This document shows positions 18,435 to 26,285 of a DNA stretch of 64,000 nucleotides, in pieces. The translations under genes were made by a program, and so were the position numbers. A model generated the notes under the pieces. It had not been told where the DNA came from. It saw nothing but the letters and a program-made list of their open reading frames with translations, and did not search any database. Source of the DNA: Pyramidobacter sp. YE332 (lineage in GTDB: Bacteria > Synergistota > Synergistia > Synergistales > Dethiosulfovibrionaceae); contig NZ_CP133038.1 of the NCBI RefSeq assembly GCF_033060595.1, positions 2,604,001 to 2,668,000 on the forward strand, given 5' to 3'. The first letter of the stretch is position 1; every line of letters begins with the position of its first letter.

Positions 18435-19124
18435 ATGGCACGAAATGTGATCAAGCCGGTCATGTCGGCCAATGAAGCCGTTAAAAACGTCAAAGACGGC
18501 ATGTCCGTCATGATCGGAGGATTCAACTTCGGCGGCGTTCCTTACACGCTCGTCGAAGCGCTTGAAAAAGCCGGCACCGGCGGATTGACCATGATCTCCA
18601 ACGACACGAGTTACGCCGACGTCGGCCACGGCCGGCTCGTGGCCGCGGGGCAGATCAAAAAAGTCATCGCCTCGCATATCGGCATCAACAAGAAGACCGG
18701 CGAGCAGTACAACGCCGGCACGCTCGAACTGGAACTCGTTCCCCAGGGGACTTTCGTCGAGCGCATCCGCGCCGGCGGCTTCGGTCTGGGCGGATTCCTG
18801 ACGCCTACCGGCGTCGGCACCAAAGTGGAGGAGGGCAAGCAAGTCATTGAAGTGAACGGCAAAAAATATCTGCTCGAACTGCCGCTGCGCGCCGACGTGG
18901 CGTTGATCCGGGGCCACAGGGCCGATCGCATGGGCAACCTGACCTATTTCGGCACGAACCGCAACTTCAATCCCACCATGGCCACCGCGGCCGATCTGGT
19001 GATTGCCGAAGTCGATTCGATCGTCGACGTGGGCGAGCTCGACCCCGACAACGTCGTGACCCCCGGCATCCTGGTGGATATTCTGGTCGTGAAGGGAGAC
19101 AACTACTATGCTGCCCGTACTTAA
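18435..19124 (+). CDS. CoA transferase subunit A (AtoD-like)
   Basis: The protein has 229 residues. VMIGGFNFGGVPYTLVEAL near residue 30 is the glycine-rich CoA-binding segment of the alpha subunit, followed by GGFLTPTGVGT and ADVALIRGHRADRMGNLTY. With the B subunit it moves CoA between acyl-CoA and a free short-chain acid such as acetoacetate or butyrate. It overlaps the B gene by 17 bases. AAGGAGGA precedes the ATG at 18435. The base composition is richer in GC than the TRAP genes just upstream, so the two blocks may have different histories. Confidence 0.9.
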   Translation: MARNVIKPVMSANEAVKNVKDGMSVMIGGFNFGGVPYTLVEALEKAGTGGLTMISNDTSYADVGHGRLVAAGQIKKVIASHIGINKKTGEQYNAGTLELELVPQGTFVERIRAGGFGLGGFLTPTGVGTKVEEGKQVIEVNGKKYLLELPLRADVALIRGHRADRMGNLTYFGTNRNFNPTMATAADLVIAEVDSIVDVGELDPDNVVTPGILVDILVVKGDNYYAART

Positions 19125-19806
19125 CGAAGACGTCGTCCGCAATCGCATCGCCAAACGCATCGCGCTGGAGTTTGAAGACGGCGACGTGGTCAATCTCGGC
19201 ATCGGCATCCCCACGCTGGTTTCCAACTTTGTGCCCGAAGGGCGCCGCCTCGTCATCCAGACCGAAAACGGCTGTCTCGGCGCCGGCCCCGAACCCGAGC
19301 AGAAAGATTACCGCTTCATCGGCGCCGGCGGACGTTTTATCACGCCGCTGCCCGGCTGCTCGTTCTTCGGCAGCGACATGAGCTTCGGCCTGATCCGCGG
19401 CGGACACGTCGATGCCACCGTGCTCGGCACGCTGGAAGTCGATCAGGAAGGCAATCTCGCCAACTGGATCATCCCCGGCAAACTGCTGCCCGGCATGGGC
19501 GGCGCGATGGATCTCGTCGTCGGCGCCAAACGCGTTATCGTCGCCACCACCCACTGCGATAAAAAAGGCCATCCCAAGATCCTCAAAAAGTGCCGCCTGC
19601 CCCTGACGGCAGTAGGCGTGGTTTCCCTGATCGTCACGGAGTTCGCCGTGTTCTCCATCGAGGACGGCACGATGACCTTGCTGGAGATCGCGCCCGAAGT
19701 GACCAAGGAAGACGTTCGCTCTCACACCGAAGCGAACTATGTCGAGGCTGAAAATATCACGCAGATGAAAGGCACGGAAGTGTCAGAAACGGAGGCGGTG
19801 AAATAA
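19108..19806 (+). CDS. CoA transferase subunit B (AtoA-like)
   Basis: The protein has 232 residues. VVNLGIGIPTLVSNF and TENGCLG carry the catalytic glutamate (Glu53), which forms the glutamyl-CoA intermediate in this enzyme family. GSDMSFGLIRGGHVDATVLG and GMGGAMDLVVGAK are also conserved. The start is inside the A gene (17-base overlap) with GAAGGGAG ahead of it. It ends one base before the thiolase ATG, so A, B and thiolase form a tight operon for short-chain acyl-CoA conversion. Confidence 0.92.
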   Translation: MLPVLNEDVVRNRIAKRIALEFEDGDVVNLGIGIPTLVSNFVPEGRRLVIQTENGCLGAGPEPEQKDYRFIGAGGRFITPLPGCSFFGSDMSFGLIRGGHVDATVLGTLEVDQEGNLANWIIPGKLLPGMGGAMDLVVGAKRVIVATTHCDKKGHPKILKKCRLPLTAVGVVSLIVTEFAVFSIEDGTMTLLEIAPEVTKEDVRSHTEANYVEAENITQMKGTEVSETEAVK

Positions 19807-19807
19807 A

Positions 19808-20992
19808 ATGAGCAACCCTGTCATTATCAGCGCAGCGCGTACGGCCGGGGGAAAGTTCGGCGGCACGCTTTCCAAGCTGAGCGGCCCCGAGTTGGGAGCC
19901 GTCGCACTGAAAGCGGCCGTTCAGCGTGCCGGCGTCAAAGGCGAAGACGTCGACGAGGTGATCCTCGGCACCGGCTGGCAGGCCGGCGTCGGCGCCAACC
20001 CCGCCCGTATCGCCATGTACGGCGCCGGCATCCCCAGCTCCGTTCCCGCGTTCACCGTGAACATCCGCTGCGGTTCCGGCCTGCGCGCCATCATGCTGGC
20101 GGCCGACCGCATCCGCCTCGGCGACGCCAAAGTCATCGTCGCCGGCGGCATGGAGAGCGCCTCGAACGTCCCCTACCTTTTGCCCAAGGCGCGCTGGGGC
20201 TATCGCATGGGCGAACAGAAAGTCCTCGACGCCCTGCACAAAGACGGCTTCTTCTGCCCCGTCGCTCAGCACCTGATGGGAGAACTCTGCGAAGAAATCG
20301 CCGCCGAGTACGAAATCTCGCGCCGGGAACAGGACGAGTTCGCGCTCGCCTCTCATCAAAAGGCCGCCGCCGCGACGGCAGCCGGGCTTTTCAAGAACGA
20401 GATCGTCCCCGTCGCCGTCAAGGACAAAAAGATGGGCGAGATCGTCTGCGACACCGACGAGATCTTCCGCACCGATACCTCGCTGGAGAAACTCGCCAAA
20501 CTCCCTCCCATCTACAAAAAAGACGGCGGCACCATCACCGCCGGCAGCAGTTCGGCCCTGTGCGACAACGGCGCGATCGTCATCGTTGCCGACCGCGAAT
20601 GGGCGAAAGAACGCGGGCTCAAGCCGCTGGCCGAGATCCTTGGCTACAGCGCCGCAGCGCTCGACGCCGAGCGTTTCCCGCTTGGCCCCGTCGTCGCCAT
20701 GCCCAAGGCGCTGTCCAAAGCCGGACTGAAACTGAGCGACATGGAACTGATCGAGATCAACGAAGCGTTCGCGGCTCAGGTCATCGCCTGTCACCGCGAA
20801 ATGCCGTTCGACATGGAAAAGCTGAACGTCCACGGCGGCGCGATCGCCCTCGGTCACCCCATCGGCGCGACCGGCGCCAAGATCGCGACCACGCTGATCA
20901 ACGCGCTCGGTCAGCGGGGCAAGGAGCTCGGCATCGCTTCCGCCTGCATCGGCGGCGGCCAGGGCGTGGCTATGGTGGTGCGCAAACTGTAA
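19808..20992 (+). CDS. Acetyl-CoA acetyltransferase (thiolase)
   Basis: The protein has 394 residues, the normal length. NIRCGSGLRAI holds the nucleophile Cys88, NEAFAAQ and GHPIGATGA hold the active-site His, and CIGGGQG the second Cys. It joins two acetyl-CoA, or cleaves acetoacetyl-CoA. With the CoA transferase and the fatty-acid carrier it forms an ato-like set for acetoacetate or butyrate metabolism. A hairpin follows, so the carrier gene may be expressed at a lower level. Confidence 0.94.
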   Translation: MSNPVIISAARTAGGKFGGTLSKLSGPELGAVALKAAVQRAGVKGEDVDEVILGTGWQAGVGANPARIAMYGAGIPSSVPAFTVNIRCGSGLRAIMLAADRIRLGDAKVIVAGGMESASNVPYLLPKARWGYRMGEQKVLDALHKDGFFCPVAQHLMGELCEEIAAEYEISRREQDEFALASHQKAAAATAAGLFKNEIVPVAVKDKKMGEIVCDTDEIFRTDTSLEKLAKLPPIYKKDGGTITAGSSSALCDNGAIVIVADREWAKERGLKPLAEILGYSAAALDAERFPLGPVVAMPKALSKAGLKLSDMELIEINEAFAAQVIACHREMPFDMEKLNVHGGAIALGHPIGATGAKIATTLINALGQRGKELGIASACIGGGQGVAMVVRKL

Positions 20993-21003
20993 GATGCTCT
21001 TTT

Positions 21004-21037
21004 CTGATGCCGTCTTTGTGACGGCATCAGAATAAAA
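21004..21037 (+). terminator. Hairpin after thiolase
   Basis: CTGATGCCGTC pairs perfectly with GACGGCATCAG around a 5-base loop. The tail is AT-rich but has only short T runs, so it may be an attenuator. Confidence 0.55.
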
Positions 21038-21073
21038 ATTGTTTCGGTTCCCCCACAGAAGGAGAAAACAATA

Positions 21074-22435
21074 GTGAGAAAGTTTCTGCAGGCAATGACC
21101 AATGTGTTTATTAGCTTAGTCCAGCGCTGGCTTCCCCGCCCATTTACCCTTTCCATTATCCTCAGCGGACTTGTCGGCGTGCTGGGGATGATGATTTGCG
21201 GCAAGTCCGCAGCTGATATGGTAAATTACTGGGGTAAGGGCTTTTTTGGACTGTTCCCCTTTACTATGCAGATGGTGCTGATCGTCGTAACAGGGCACGC
21301 ACTGGCAAGCGCGCCGGTTGTGCAGAGTATGCTTGGCGCTCTCGCCTCCGTACCGCGCGGGCCAAAATCTGCAATCTTCATTGTCGGTTTTATTTCCTGC
21401 CTTGTCAGTTATATCAACTGGGGTTTCGGACTGGTGATTGGAGCTCTTATCGCCAAGGAAGTGGCAATCAAGAAACGCGGCATGGGCATCCATTATCCGC
21501 TTATGATCGCTGCGGTCTACGGCGGCAATGTGCTTCGCGGCCCCTCATCGGCAATCCCCCTGTCGATCGCGACACCTGGACATTTCCTGGAGAAAGTGTG
21601 CGGCATCATCCCTGTTTCCGATACGTTGTTCAGCAGCTGGAACATGTTTATTACGGTAGTGCTGTTTTTCATCATCCCCGGGCTGTGTGCCCTGTTGTCT
21701 CCGAGCAAAAATGACAAGTATCCGCCTGTGGAACTCGATTCCGCCATCATTGAGGCAGAGTTAAAACGCCAGGAAAAAGAGCGGGCTGGGCGTATCAAGA
21801 AAGCGGACAGAAGTCCGGCCGAACGTCTTGATAATAGTGTCATTATCATGATTCTTCTTGTCGCTGCAGGCTTCTGGTATCTGTATAATTTCTTTGCCGG
21901 CCAGCAGAAATTCAATCTCAACCTGAATACCATCAACTTTGCGTTCATGATGCTCGGACTGCTGGTGCACGGTTCGCCCGCGAGATATTCCGAAGCAGTC
22001 GGCGAAGCGGTGAAAAGCGTCGGCGGCATCATCCTGCAGTTCCCGTTTTATGCGGGCATGATGGGAATGATGAGAGATTCCGGTCTGACAGTAGCGATCG
22101 CCAATTTCTTTGTGAGTATCTCTTCGGCTAAGACGCTTCCGTTATTTACGTTCTGGAGCGGCGGTCTGATCAACGTCTTTATCCCGTCCGGCGGCGGTCA
22201 ATGGGCTGTTCAGGGGCCGATCATGATGGAGGCGGCACGGGCACTGAACGCCGACGGAGCAAAAGTCGCGATGGCTCTGTGCTGGGGAGACAGCTGGACG
22301 AACCAGATTCAGCCGTTCTGGGCTTTGACAATCCTTGCCATTGCGGGATTGGGCGTACGGGATATCATGGGATATTGCTTGTCGATCGCATTGTTGGTAG
22401 GAATTTTTATCTCGGCGGCTTTTATTCTGTTATAG
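21074..22435 (+). CDS. atoE: Short-chain fatty acid transporter (AtoE family)
   Basis: The protein has 453 residues and about ten membrane segments. The N-terminus LVQRWLPRPFTLSIILS and the repeats NWGFGLVIGALIAKEVA, IPSGGGQWAVQGPIM and CWGDSWTNQIQPFWAL are typical of AtoE. It moves short-chain acids such as butyrate or acetoacetate across the inner membrane. The start is GTG at 21074 with an AGGAGAAAA site. It completes the ato-like operon after CoA transferase and thiolase. A MITE lies directly behind it and may have displaced its terminator. Confidence 0.92.
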   Translation: MRKFLQAMTNVFISLVQRWLPRPFTLSIILSGLVGVLGMMICGKSAADMVNYWGKGFFGLFPFTMQMVLIVVTGHALASAPVVQSMLGALASVPRGPKSAIFIVGFISCLVSYINWGFGLVIGALIAKEVAIKKRGMGIHYPLMIAAVYGGNVLRGPSSAIPLSIATPGHFLEKVCGIIPVSDTLFSSWNMFITVVLFFIIPGLCALLSPSKNDKYPPVELDSAIIEAELKRQEKERAGRIKKADRSPAERLDNSVIIMILLVAAGFWYLYNFFAGQQKFNLNLNTINFAFMMLGLLVHGSPARYSEAVGEAVKSVGGIILQFPFYAGMMGMMRDSGLTVAIANFFVSISSAKTLPLFTFWSGGLINVFIPSGGGQWAVQGPIMMEAARALNADGAKVAMALCWGDSWTNQIQPFWALTILAIAGLGVRDIMGYCLSIALLVGIFISAAFILL

Positions 22436-22455
22436 CTATAGATTTAACGATTGTT

Positions 22456-22615
22456 ATACTATTTCTTAATTAAAATACCGAACACAGAGGCGCTGCGAGG
22501 GAGATTCACAAAGCGAGGTGCGCAGACTGCGCAGCAGTCGAAGTAGCTCTGAGCGGCTGAACTCCCTCGCAGCGCCTTGCAAATTATGTTAGTGCTTTTT
22601 ATCGAGAAATAGTAT
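22456..22615. mobile_element. MITE copy 3
   Basis: This 160-bp element has ATACTATTTCT / AGAAATAGTAT ends, and the internal GCGCTGCGAGGGAG block with its inverse CTCCCTCGCAGCGC. It is the best-conserved copy and shares its ends with the IS630 element at 9374-10489. It lies between two convergent genes. Confidence 0.85.
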
Positions 22616-22644
22616 GATATTGTCATCTCTTTTAGGTGAAGATT

Positions 22645-22682
22645 TCCGGCCGGTTCTTATCTGGAAAAATTACTGGTACAGC
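22645..22682. repeat. 38-bp direct repeat, copy A
   Basis: This copy, TCCGGCCG followed by TTATCTGGAAAAAT and GGTACAGC, matches copy B at 26249-26285 in all but about four positions. It covers the last codons and stop of the URO-D-family gene. The two copies flank the whole amino-acid ABC operon in the same orientation. Confidence 0.75.
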
Positions 22683-23773
22683 TTAAACGTTTCGCTTCCC
22701 TGTCCCGTTGTTCTCAGTTCCTCCATGACTTCCCGCCAAATGTAAAAGCGGTGGCTCGCGCCGATCGTCCAGTCGCATCCGCCGGAGACGATGAGGTCCC
22801 GCCCCGCCTGCTCCGTCGCGCGGCGGATTTTTTCCAGCAGGCGGGTTTTGATTTCTTCGCGGGACGCGCCCGCGAGGTCTCGGAAACGATCCAGACCGCC
22901 AACGAGGATCTTTTCGGTTGCCGCTCTGACGTCGGCCAGCGAAGGATTGCCCGGCTGCCGGTCGTCCCAGTTGAAGGCGTCGACGGGATAGTCAAGCACC
23001 CAGTCCATGCGGAGTTTGCCGACGCCGCACACGTGGAGGATGTTGAACAGCGAGTCCTTGCGCACGGAATCCAGGATCCGAAGGTCGTACCTTTTCTCGA
23101 AATCTTCGAAAACGGTTCGGTCGGTCCACAGATCCCTGGCGTACTCGGTACAGTAGAAAAATCCCGAAACGCCGTCGGACAGCAGCGCCTCCATGTATCG
23201 TTGGTTGAGCTCCGCAAAGCGGTCAAGCGCGGGGCGAACGTGGCGTTCATGACCCGTCAGATATCGTTCCAAAAGCGGGATATAGGAACCGAACTGATCC
23301 ATATCCTCGCTCCGCAGCGACGAGTACGCGATCCACATGGCGGGAGTGAAGATGGTCGCGAGGACGGGGACCGTGCCTTGATAATGCCCGATCACGCGGC
23401 GGATCGCTTCCCTCTCCCGCGCCAGGCTGCCGGCGTTCACGTCCGGAAATGCGATGGTCCCCCAGTCTTTCGGAGAAGGGACAAGCAGCCGGTTCGAACG
23501 TGTGACGCACTGGTCGTAGCGCTCTGGGGCATTCAGAAGAATCCCCATGTCCTCCAGCAGGTAATAGGGGTTTGACATGATTTTGATGAAGTCGAAATCG
23601 TTGGCGTCTTGAAAGTCAATCGTCGCCTTGGCAAAATCTTTGGCGTTTCGGTCGCAGAAGTTCATTACGTGTCCCCACGCGGAAAAGAGCGGGCGATCCA
23701 ACGATTTTCCGTGCAGCAGATTTTGCAGCCGTTCCGTATGTGTTGCCGGAGCGTCGTCAGTCGAGCTCTTCAC
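22670..23773 (-). CDS. URO-D-superfamily protein, zinc methyltransferase-like
   Basis: The protein has 367 residues when read from the GTG at 23773; a GTG at 23782 is also possible. The fold family is that of uroporphyrinogen decarboxylase, but NILHVCGVGKLRM (His-X-Cys-Gly) and the later SGGCDWT match the zinc ligands of the MtaA/MtbA-type methyltransferases that act with corrinoid proteins. The heme-pathway signature of true HemE (an N-terminal FRQAGRY-like block) is not visible. It overlaps the ABC ATPase gene by 17 bases, so it is the last gene of an amino-acid ABC operon and may process the imported compound. The substrate is unknown. Confidence 0.72.
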   Translation of the reverse strand: MKSSTDDAPATHTERLQNLLHGKSLDRPLFSAWGHVMNFCDRNAKDFAKATIDFQDANDFDFIKIMSNPYYLLEDMGILLNAPERYDQCVTRSNRLLVPSPKDWGTIAFPDVNAGSLAREREAIRRVIGHYQGTVPVLATIFTPAMWIAYSSLRSEDMDQFGSYIPLLERYLTGHERHVRPALDRFAELNQRYMEALLSDGVSGFFYCTEYARDLWTDRTVFEDFEKRYDLRILDSVRKDSLFNILHVCGVGKLRMDWVLDYPVDAFNWDDRQPGNPSLADVRAATEKILVGGLDRFRDLAGASREEIKTRLLEKIRRATEQAGRDLIVSGGCDWTIGASHRFYIWREVMEELRTTGQGSETFKLYQ

Positions 23774-24527
23774 AGCGTTCACCGCCTCCCGTTCCCCGAT
23801 AGTATTGCAGGAACTGACGCGTTCGCGCGTCTTCCGGACAATGAAAAAGTTTCTTCGGAGGCGCGTCTTCCACGATGATCCCGTCGTCCATATAAAGAAC
23901 TCTGTCCGCCACGTCGCGTGCAAACTGCATCTCGTGAGTGACGATCAGCATGGCGACGCTGTGCTTCATGGCGAGGCGTTTGATGACGGCGAGGACTTCT
24001 TCCACCAAACAGGGATCCAGAGCGGAGGTCGGCTCGTCGAAGAGCATCACTTTCGTGCCCAGCGCCATTGCCCGTCCGATGGCGGCCCGCTGCTGCTGAC
24101 CGCCGGAGAGCGTCGAGGGATAGCTGTCCCTCTTGCCGCTTAGGCCGACCTGGCCCAGAACGTCTTCCGCGCGCCGGATCGCCTGATCGCGGCCGAGCTT
24201 CTGAACGACCTTCAGCGCCAGCGTGATATTTTGCAGGACCGTCATGTTGCTGAACAAATTGAAGTTTTGGAAAATCATGGCGGCGCGCTTCCGCAGTTCA
24301 TAGACTTGCTGGCGGGTATGGTCTCCGGCTTGGAGCTCCAGGCCGTCGATGGCGACGGAACCGGCCGTCGGCTCGTCCAGAAAGTTGATGCACCGCAGAA
24401 GCGTGGTCTTGCCCGTTCCCGATGGGCCGATGATCGCGATGACTTCGCCTTTCGCGACGTCCAGATCGATCCCCTTCAGGATCTCCAACGGGCCAAACTG
24501 CTTGCGAAGCCCTCGGATGCTGATCAT
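23757..24527 (-). CDS. Amino-acid ABC transporter ATP-binding protein
   Basis: The 256-residue ATPase has Walker A IGPSGTGKTTLL, Q-loop IFQNFNLFSNMTV, signature TLSGGQQQRAAIGRA, Walker B VMLFDEPTSALDP and H-loop IVTHEMQFA. The wording of these motifs is that of the polar amino-acid (GlnQ/HisP) group. It powers uptake through the permease encoded just upstream. The start codon shares one base with the permease stop codon (TGATG). It is followed by the URO-D-family gene, which overlaps its end. Confidence 0.94.
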   Translation of the reverse strand: MISIRGLRKQFGPLEILKGIDLDVAKGEVIAIIGPSGTGKTTLLRCINFLDEPTAGSVAIDGLELQAGDHTRQQVYELRKRAAMIFQNFNLFSNMTVLQNITLALKVVQKLGRDQAIRRAEDVLGQVGLSGKRDSYPSTLSGGQQQRAAIGRAMALGTKVMLFDEPTSALDPCLVEEVLAVIKRLAMKHSVAMLIVTHEMQFARDVADRVLYMDDGIIVEDAPPKKLFHCPEDARTRQFLQYYRGTGGGERCEELD

Positions 24528-25201
24528 CACACGCCGCCTCTCTGCCTGTTCAGACGCCTTTCCAGCCTTTTCTGCGCGAGGGAAATCAGCTTGCACAGAA
24601 TGAAGTAGATGATGAAGGCGTCCATATAGGTCTCCATGTAACGACTGCTGGAAGTGCCCAGCAGCGAGGCTTCGGCCATGATTTCCCGCACGCCGAGGGT
24701 AAAGGCCATCGACGAGTTTTTCACGAGGGAAACGAACTCGTTGCCCAGGACGGGAAGGGCGACTTTGGCGGCCTGCGGCAAGATGATATGGCGCATTACT
24801 TGCAGATCTGTCATGCCGACGGAAAGCCCGCCGTCGATCTGGCCCTGTGGTACGGACTCGAGCGCGCCGCGCATGTCTTCGGTCATGTACGACGCCGCGT
24901 TCAGCGTCAGGCCGATAACGGCCGCCGTATAACCGGAGAGCTTCACGAAGACTGGGAAGATCTGCGGGAGGCCATAATAGATGAAAAACAGCTGCACTAA
25001 AAGCGGCGTGTCGCGGAACAGATCGACGTAAACGTCGACGACGGTGCACCATCCCCGAATTCGATAATAACGGACGAGGGTGATCACCAGTGAAAGCGCC
25101 AGAGTACACAGCATGGAGACAACGGCAATCTTGAACGTCATGCCTGCGTATTTGAAGATGGTCGGGAATTGTCGAATGGCATAAGCCGAATTAAAATTCA
25201 T
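24527..25201 (-). CDS. Amino-acid ABC transporter permease
   Basis: The protein has 224 residues and about five membrane segments. DTPLLVQLFFIYYGLP near residue 65 and the EAA loop (residues 135-160) EVPQGQIDGG / LSVGMTDLQVMRHIILPQA are typical of His/Glu/Gln/Arg/opine permeases. A single permease gene suggests that it works as a homodimer with the ATPase. It lies 106 bases behind the binding-protein gene, so the three transport genes are one operon. Confidence 0.93.
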   Translation of the reverse strand: MNFNSAYAIRQFPTIFKYAGMTFKIAVVSMLCTLALSLVITLVRYYRIRGWCTVVDVYVDLFRDTPLLVQLFFIYYGLPQIFPVFVKLSGYTAAVIGLTLNAASYMTEDMRGALESVPQGQIDGGLSVGMTDLQVMRHIILPQAAKVALPVLGNEFVSLVKNSSMAFTLGVREIMAEASLLGTSSSRYMETYMDAFIIYFILCKLISLAQKRLERRLNRQRGGV

Positions 25202-25307
25202 GATTTATCAATTCTCCTGAATCTCTGGTCCCGTAAAAAAGCGGGACTCCTCGGAGCCCCGCTGTACGTTGTACCTTCCTGCGGCGTACGATACGCGATA
25301 CGTCCTT

Positions 25308-26108
25308 CTATTCGACGCGGGAGATGTCGACGCCGAGCCACTTGACGCACAGCGCTTTCAGCGTGCCGTCTTTGGCCATCTCCGCCAGAGTGTCCGAAAA
25401 AATCTGCGCCAGCAGCCGACCGCGCTCCGTATCCTTGCGGAAGGGGTAGGCGCATCGAGCCGCCATAAAGGCGGGGCAAGACGCGACGGCGAGGTTCATG
25501 TTGCCCTTATTGCTCATATCCATGCCGGCGACGGGATTCATGTAAGACGCGTCAATTCTCCCAATAGAAACGTCGTAGGCGTTGGTAGACGTTTCGTAGG
25601 GCGCGATCTCAAACTGCACGCCCTGTTCCTTCTGAATGGCCAGCAGCTGATTGTAAGCGGACTGGCCGCTGGCAACGCCGATTTTCTTTCCCGCCAGATC
25701 CTTGAAGGAAGAGATGGAATCCTCTTTTCCCGCCCTGACCAGGAAGCGGTTGCTATCCTCGATATAGCTTTTCGAAAAAACGTATTTCGCCTGCCTCTCC
25801 TCGGTGATCGTGATCGTTTCGGCGACGGTATCGATGCGTCCCGAGTCCAGCTGGCCGAACATGCTGTTCCATGCGGTGACCTGGCACTGGATGTCGAGAC
25901 CGTTTCTTTTGGCGATTTCTTTCATGACGGCGACTTCAAAACCGTCCACTTCGTCTTTGTTGTTCAGGTAGCAATACGGGGGATACGCTCCGTCGATGCC
26001 GGCCCGGACGATACCGAGATCCTTTTTCGCCAAAGCGGCTTCCGCGTTTTCGCACACGAGGGCTCCCATTAACAGAGCCAGCACCGCGACCATTTTTTTG
26101 CGACCCAT
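25308..26108 (-). CDS. Amino-acid ABC transporter substrate-binding protein
   Basis: The protein has 266 residues with a signal peptide (residues 1-24, ending ENAEA). The mature part has VRAGIDGAYPPYCYLN, DEVDGFEVAVMKEIAKRNGL and TITEERQAKYVFSKSY, the signature of family 3 periplasmic binding proteins for polar amino acids. It delivers its ligand to the permease and ATPase encoded next. The ATG at 26108 follows GGAGGAAATCC. The ligand is not predictable. A methylated amino acid would suit the methyltransferase-like gene at the end of the operon, but this is a guess. Confidence 0.92.
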   Translation of the reverse strand: MGRKKMVAVLALLMGALVCENAEAALAKKDLGIVRAGIDGAYPPYCYLNNKDEVDGFEVAVMKEIAKRNGLDIQCQVTAWNSMFGQLDSGRIDTVAETITITEERQAKYVFSKSYIEDSNRFLVRAGKEDSISSFKDLAGKKIGVASGQSAYNQLLAIQKEQGVQFEIAPYETSTNAYDVSIGRIDASYMNPVAGMDMSNKGNMNLAVASCPAFMAARCAYPFRKDTERGRLLAQIFSDTLAEMAKDGTLKALCVKWLGVDISRVE

Positions 26109-26248
26109 TTGGATTTCCTCCTTGATGATCGATCAATACAAAACTAGCGGCTGCCGTTCGATGACGGCGGCGCTTCCGAGCCGTCCGAGGCGCTGGCCAG
26201 CGAGGGAAAAGCGTTCACCTCCTCTTGCGAGCCTTTCTGAAAACGTCG

Positions 26249-26285
26249 TCCGGCCGTTTTTTATCTGGAAAAATACCGGTACAGC
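26249..26285. repeat. 37-bp direct repeat, copy B
   Basis: This is the second copy of the repeat at 22645-22682, covering the last codons and the stop of the AOR gene. Its position at the 3' end of AOR, with the other copy at the 3' end of the URO-D gene 3.6 kb away, suggests that an AOR end was duplicated when the intervening block was inserted. Confidence 0.75.
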
